DNA from: Paenibacillus sambharensis
GTDB taxonomy: Bacteria; Bacillota; Bacilli; Paenibacillales; Paenibacillaceae
DNA: 64,000 nucleotides
NCBI RefSeq assembly: GCF_003233845.1
Contig: NZ_QKRB01000036.1
Location: 62,001 to 126,000, forward strand
Direction: 5' to 3'
Made by a program: the position numbers and the translations under genes. Below the pieces are notes generated by a model. It saw nothing but the letters and a program-made list of their open reading frames with translations, was not told where the DNA came from and did not search any database. This document shows positions 59,647 through 64,000 of this stretch, one piece after another (the stretch's first letter is position 1; each line of letters begins with the position of its first letter).

Positions 59647-60483
59647 TTAATCCAAATCCGAATCCGAGTCCTGCCGCTCCGTCTTGCCCGCCGCTTCCGG
59701 CGCCGCCATCTCGGTACGGTACTGCCCCGGGCTTCGGCCCTCGTAGTCTTTGAACAGCTTGTTGAAATATTTGGGGGTCTGATAGCCAAGCCTCTCTGAT
59801 ATTTCCGCTACTGGCAGCTTCGTCTGCAGCAGCAGCTCCTTCGCCTTCAGCAGCTTGCGCCGGGCTACATATTCGCTGAAGGTCATACCTGTCTGTTCCT
59901 TGAACAGCACGCTGAGATAACTCGGGTTCAGATGGATATGCTCGGCGGCTTCCCGCAGGCCGAAGGAGAGATGAAGATGAGCTTCAATGTATGCCATCGT
60001 TTCCTTCACCGGCTCACTGAGCGGCTTGGTCCCGTTATCCAGCTCCATCAGCTTCGGGTCGACCAGCTTCTCCATCCGGTCCATCCGGCTGCGCTGCCCC
60101 GCCAGCTCCAACGCTTCTTCCACCGCCGCAATCAGCTTTTGTCTGCTGATCGGTTTCAGGAGATAATTCACAACGCCAAGCTGAATGCCCTGCTGGGCAT
60201 AGCTGAATTCCGCATGGCCGGAGATCAGAATGACGGCCGGCTTATACCGGAGCGGCATCTGTTTAATCGCTTCTACCAGATTCAGCCCGCTCACCTCGGG
60301 CATGCGGATATCGGTGATCAGCAGGTGCACCGGCTCCTGCTCCATGAGCTGGCGGGCATCCCGGCCGTTATCCGCGGTCTTGATCTCGTACTGCCCCGCT
60401 CCCCAGGACTCCAGCAGCTTCTTGAGTCCCGACCGGGTCCGCGGTTCATCATCCACGATCAGAATCGTTCTGTTCAACCTCAC
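59647..60483 (-). CDS. Response regulator with AraC output (YesN type)
   Basis: 278 residues from GTG after GGAGGTG. Receiver with Asp58 (VHLLITDIRMPEVSG), and a C-terminal AraC HTH (LREAAEHIHLNPSYLSVLFK, VAEISERLGYQTPKYFNKLF). Short for YesN (usually 350-540) because the middle linker is absent. The C-terminus is a low-complexity tail, Asp/Ser-rich. Four-base overlap with its kinase. Expected to activate the sugar ABC operon. Confidence 0.94.
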   Translation of the reverse strand: MRLNRTILIVDDEPRTRSGLKKLLESWGAGQYEIKTADNGRDARQLMEQEPVHLLITDIRMPEVSGLNLVEAIKQMPLRYKPAVILISGHAEFSYAQQGIQLGVVNYLLKPISRQKLIAAVEEALELAGQRSRMDRMEKLVDPKLMELDNGTKPLSEPVKETMAYIEAHLHLSFGLREAAEHIHLNPSYLSVLFKEQTGMTFSEYVARRKLLKAKELLLQTKLPVAEISERLGYQTPKYFNKLFKDYEGRSPGQYRTEMAAPEAAGKTERQDSDSDLD

Positions 60484-62267
60484 TTGGGCACCTCCGTTAA
60501 TGCCGGTATTGTAATCTGAATTCTCGTCCCCTCACCCCGGCGGCTGCTGATCTGAATGCCATTCGTATGACTGGCCGCCCCCGGTCCCCCAGTCTTCCCG
60601 CCAAAATACAGCCGTATCCGGTTGGCTACATTGTGAAGGCCTACACCCGAACCCTTCGAGGAATATCTTTCCCCTCTGGCAAGGGAATGCTCCAGGCGGC
60701 GGACCGCATCCTCATCCATGCCCGCCCCGTCGTCCTCTACCGTGAACATCAGACCTTCATCTGTCCGGCTGACGGTGAGCGAGACTGTACCCGGGCTGAT
60801 TTTACCCTCTACCCCATGCAGAATGGCATTCTCCACAACTGGCTGAATAAGCAGCTTGGGCAGACGGAAGCCCGCCAGCTCCGGGTCCGATGAGATGCTC
60901 CAGGTCAGACGGTCGCCAAACCGCATCTTCATAATGAGCAGATAGCGCTCGATATGCTCCAGCTCATCGCCTACTGTCACCCACTCATCCCGGCCTGCGC
61001 CTGTTATCGTATACCGGAACAAATCCGACATCGTGACCACATACTCGGCGAGCTCATCTTCATCCTTCTCCAGCAGGGACCAATAAAGCGCTTCCAGCGT
61101 ATTGAAGAGAAAATGCGGATTAATTTGAGCCTGGAGTGCCTTCAGCTCCGTCTGGCTCTGCATAATTTCCTTCTGGTACACAAGGCGGATCAGATCGTTC
61201 ATGTTATCCACCATCTGATTGTATGTCCGGTTCAGCTCGTTGATCTCATTCGTCGAGGACACCTCCGCCGCCTGCTGCAGTACGCCAAACCGCATGCTTC
61301 GCATCGTCTTGATCAGCTTCAGGACAGGCCGGGTTATAATCGTCGACAAGGCGAAGGAGAACAGAATGAACAGGATGGTCCCTATACCGGCAGAGACGAG
61401 GATCGCCGTCTGAAGCACCGAGACTCCCATCGTAATCTCACCCATCGGAGTCAGAATGAGCAGTGTCCATCCAGTGACCGACGACTCCTGCTTGACCATC
61501 ATGTAACGCCTGCTGGACAGCTCGACCTCTGGCCCCTCTGCCTCCATCAGGGGCTGAATGGCCTCGCCCGTCAGCCCCTTCTCATTCGAGGCAATCAGCT
61601 TGCCGTCCGAACCGGCAACAATCATGGTCTCGCGTCCCTGCTGTTCCCGCGGTGAATCACTGATATCGAAGGCGGCGCGGTTCATCCGCACAAGCAGGTA
61701 ACCACCCGGCGAGAACCATTGGTTCATCAGGCGGACGCTGCGGATGGCCAGCACCGACTCGGGATCATAGGGATCAATGCCAATCCAGACCAGCCTGCCC
61801 CTGTTCTCCAGCGCTTCATTGATCCAGCGGTAGCTTATCTTGCTGTCCAGGCTGTTGCCGTCAAGCGGGTACAGCCGCCCGTAATCGGTCGTGAACAGCT
61901 CAACGGAATGCACCCCGTTGGCATAGACTTCCGCAATGTTGACGCTTGGCAGCAGCGCCTGGCGCTCGGCGAAGGTCGCCCTGCTGCCAGCCTTTTCCTT
62001 CTCCATCACCTGCTGGACGAACACATCTGTTGCAACCTGAGTGGTCAGCATATCCACCTGCTGCAAAATCGCCTCCAGCCGGCCGTTCGCCTGAACGGCA
62101 GTCTGCTGAATATGCTTCTCCGCGTTATTGGTGAGCAGCCTCGATACCGAGTCATAGGTAATTAGGCCGACAATGCACAGAATGACCAGCATCACAGCAA
62201 GGAATCCGAACAGCATCTGATTACGCAGCGTATTCAATCTCGTAAGCTTGTACCGCAACTTGCCCAC
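60480..62267 (-). CDS. Sensor histidine kinase (YesM type)
   Basis: 595 residues. Two membrane helices (about 16-36 and 287-308) enclose a large dCACHE-like sensor domain (VATDVFVQQVMEKEKAGSRA). HAMP segment follows, then the His-kinase box ALQAQINPHFLFNTLEALYW and the HATPase motifs KLLIQPVVENAILHG and GSGVGLHNV. GTG start with GAGGGG. It probably detects a sugar, perhaps through the binding lipoprotein encoded downstream. Confidence 0.94.
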   Translation of the reverse strand: MGKLRYKLTRLNTLRNQMLFGFLAVMLVILCIVGLITYDSVSRLLTNNAEKHIQQTAVQANGRLEAILQQVDMLTTQVATDVFVQQVMEKEKAGSRATFAERQALLPSVNIAEVYANGVHSVELFTTDYGRLYPLDGNSLDSKISYRWINEALENRGRLVWIGIDPYDPESVLAIRSVRLMNQWFSPGGYLLVRMNRAAFDISDSPREQQGRETMIVAGSDGKLIASNEKGLTGEAIQPLMEAEGPEVELSSRRYMMVKQESSVTGWTLLILTPMGEITMGVSVLQTAILVSAGIGTILFILFSFALSTIITRPVLKLIKTMRSMRFGVLQQAAEVSSTNEINELNRTYNQMVDNMNDLIRLVYQKEIMQSQTELKALQAQINPHFLFNTLEALYWSLLEKDEDELAEYVVTMSDLFRYTITGAGRDEWVTVGDELEHIERYLLIMKMRFGDRLTWSISSDPELAGFRLPKLLIQPVVENAILHGVEGKISPGTVSLTVSRTDEGLMFTVEDDGAGMDEDAVRRLEHSLARGERYSSKGSGVGLHNVANRIRLYFGGKTGGPGAASHTNGIQISSRRGEGTRIQITIPALTEVPK

Positions 62268-62371
62268 CTCGCCCCTCTGATAACAGAATCAGTGGTTTTA
62301 TTAAATCACATTTTGCGGCGGTGTGTGCAAGAAAGTATTTCTATCTGCCTATTCTCATGCCGCCCCATAAC

Positions 62372-62407
62372 AAGAGCCCCGGCGAGTTCTGCCTCGCCGG
62401 GGCTCTT
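62372..62407. terminator. Strong bidirectional terminator
   Basis: AAGAGCCCCGGCGAG with CTCGCCGGGGCTCTT, 15 pairs, loop TTCTGC, followed by T on the plus side. Confidence 0.9.
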
Positions 62408-62465
62408 TGCGGGATATGTCATCGGACAAGCCAATCTGCCTAACCCGCACGTATCTTCTGCTGGC

Positions 62466-63974
62466 TTACATCAGGGATATCGCCAGCACCATGAACGCAA
62501 TAAGCGCAATAGCTCCTGCCGCGATTAAAGTGATGGTCTTCAGCAGCTGGTTCTCCTCTGACTGGATGCCGCATAAGGATGCGCCGAGCATGACCCTGGA
62601 CGGGCATGCCATAGTAGAATGGGATGAGCTTGCATTTTGAGAGTAGGCAATAAGGTCTGCAGGCAGTCCCGCCTGTCCCGCGGTCTGGATCTGCAGCTTG
62701 ATGAACATCGCATTGGAGCCGGTGTTGCTGCCGGTCAGGAAACCGCCAATCCCGCCAATAAGCGGTGAAACAAGCAGGAAGCTGCTCCCGAACAGCGCGC
62801 CCGCCGCGCCTGCCAGCAGTGCCGTCATCCCCGCCTCCGCCATGACCTCCGACATGCTGACAAAGGCGGCTGTCGATATCGTGAACGGCACCCACTGCTT
62901 CAGTGTTTTCCTCAGACAGTTCAGGAAGACACCGCCGTTAATACGGAAGACTAGCACGGTGAACAAGCAGGTGACAAGCAGCCAGAAGCCCGGAGAATAC
63001 AGGAGCGCCATCGAGAAGGAATACGCCGGCAGTCTGATCACCGCGTGCGACTCAAGGAATTCCTTGAACGGCGTCCACAGCCGCGATATGAAAATCAGCA
63101 CGGTCAATGCCACATAGGGGCTGACCGCCTTCAGCACGCCCATGGCCGCCCCCTGACCCTCACCAGCTGCGGACATTTCGGCTGCGGCTTTCCCGGTTTT
63201 CGCTCCTACTCCAGGCACCATCATGACTGATATGCCGATGGCAAGCGTCAGGAGGGAACTAAGCACCCCTGCAAGCTCCACGCTGACATATTGGTTAAGC
63301 AGCAGCATGGATGCCGCAAAGACAGCCGCATACAGAAGCACTTCCTTCCACCTTCTCTTCAATGCTGCGCGTCCCCCCGCAATTCCAACGGCTGCAGCCA
63401 TGAAGTACAAGAAGACTGGAATGCTTAGCAGGGCCGTTCCGGCGCCAAGCTTATGAAGCGAGATGCCCCCCAGCCCCGCCCCGATAACCGTTCCCGTCGC
63501 AAGTGCTCCCCACGGAACCGCAAGCAGACTGACAAGCCCCAGCAGCGCTGACCTCATGGGACTGAAGCCGAGTGACAGGAAGATCGGCGCCACCATCATG
63601 AAGGCAATGCCGAACCCGCTTGTGGATTCGATAAGCGGTGAGAGACCCGCCGTAATGAGCAGCGCTTGATTGCTGTGATCCCTGGTCACCTGCGAAATGT
63701 AGGAGGCTATAGTCTGAATACCGCCCACACTGTTCATCAGGTGAAACAGCAGGATGCCGAAGAACAGCACATAGGCCGCCACGAAGGCGGTTAAGGAGCC
63801 TTGCACGGAGGCATGTACCAGCCGGTCAGGCCTAATATGGTAGTACGGATACAAGGCTGTAATCGCAACCGCCGCGAGCAGCGACAGCACACCAACCCGC
63901 AGAGACGACAGCTTGAAGAAGAACAGCAGGATAAAGATCAGGATGATGGGAAGCAAAGCTATAACAACTGACAT
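62466..63974 (-). CDS. L-lactate permease
   Basis: 502 residues from ATG after AGGAGAG; the frame extends to 63998 but has no ribosome site there. Twelve or more membrane helices. Family features: ALLITAGLSPLIESTSGFGI, GGIGGFLTGSNTGSNAMFIK, and SRVMLGASLCGIQSEENQLL. LctP/LldP type proton-coupled uptake of lactate or glycolate. No lactate dehydrogenase gene is in view; the upstream neighbour is outside the window. Confidence 0.93.
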   Translation of the reverse strand: MSVVIALLPIILIFILLFFFKLSSLRVGVLSLLAAVAITALYPYYHIRPDRLVHASVQGSLTAFVAAYVLFFGILLFHLMNSVGGIQTIASYISQVTRDHSNQALLITAGLSPLIESTSGFGIAFMMVAPIFLSLGFSPMRSALLGLVSLLAVPWGALATGTVIGAGLGGISLHKLGAGTALLSIPVFLYFMAAAVGIAGGRAALKRRWKEVLLYAAVFAASMLLLNQYVSVELAGVLSSLLTLAIGISVMMVPGVGAKTGKAAAEMSAAGEGQGAAMGVLKAVSPYVALTVLIFISRLWTPFKEFLESHAVIRLPAYSFSMALLYSPGFWLLVTCLFTVLVFRINGGVFLNCLRKTLKQWVPFTISTAAFVSMSEVMAEAGMTALLAGAAGALFGSSFLLVSPLIGGIGGFLTGSNTGSNAMFIKLQIQTAGQAGLPADLIAYSQNASSSHSTMACPSRVMLGASLCGIQSEENQLLKTITLIAAGAIALIAFMVLAISLM

Positions 63975-64000
63975 AATCGCTCTCCTGTTTACAATCATGG

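Overview
The window looks like chromosome of a spore-forming Paenibacillaceae bacterium, most likely Paenibacillus. The reasons are a moderately high-GC Bacillota gene style with strong AGGAGG ribosome sites, a CotF-type spore coat protein, a YesM/YesN two-component pair beside a carbohydrate ABC transporter, a GH52 xylosidase, a DUF3231 protein, many two-component systems and AraC regulators, and intergenic palindromic repeats. No rRNA, tRNA, phage or complete insertion sequence is visible. One CDS is cut by the left edge (a sugar-binding lipoprotein); the right-hand lactate permease is complete.

Layout. 1-3.3 kb: C-terminus of a solute-binding protein, then a small operon resembling the Bacillus SigO/RsoA split sigma factor with a YvrJ protein between the two subunits, next to a 348-residue protein of unknown function. 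3.4-9.9 kb: AraC and MerR regulators (the MerR gene has a textbook 19-bp-spacer operator), hydrolases, a GNAT enzyme, an SDR-like protein, and the first copy of a four-unit palindromic repeat element. 9.9-13.2 kb: copper efflux (copA, copZ) behind a CsoR-type operator, and an MFS pseudogene. 13.3-16.5 kb: an ECF sigma/anti-sigma operon carrying two small related proteins and an ABC exporter. 17-23 kb: an NSS amino-acid transporter with its MetS-like small subunit and a CodY-like box, CotF, an ArsR regulator coupled to a 54-residue small protein, two exporters, and a repeat-rich spacer. 23-30 kb: two DUF proteins, P450 with TetR, and AraC with GH52 xylosidase. 30-36.5 kb: GMC oxidoreductase with gluconate-dehydrogenase subunit 3-like partner, a polysaccharide deacetylase and a two-component system whose promoter is the near-twin of the deacetylase promoter.

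36.5-41.3 kb is the most system-like island. An aureocin-like leaderless bacteriocin candidate (68 residues, Trp-rich, cationic) is followed by an ABC ATPase and a large membrane protein, and faces a divergent operon with a 53-residue membrane peptide, a stand-alone LuxR-type regulator and a second ABC transporter. 41-50.4 kb: metabolic and regulatory genes (oxidoreductase, HisC, HAD, LysR, methyltransferase) and a second two-component system with methionine-rich sensor and methionine-rich secreted partner. 50.5-54 kb: an accessory cluster with two paralogous lipoproteins bracketing an Imm11/DUF1629-like gene and a DUF4303-like gene. 54.1-54.4 kb: second copy of the four-unit repeat element, with the same 50-bp pitch as the first. 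54.6-64 kb: polysaccharide deacetylase, a sugar ABC transporter controlled by a YesM/YesN pair, and a lactate permease.

Functional assignments rest on recognisable motifs and family resemblance read by eye; no searches were run. Starts were chosen from ribosome binding sites and differ in many places from the longest possible reading frame.
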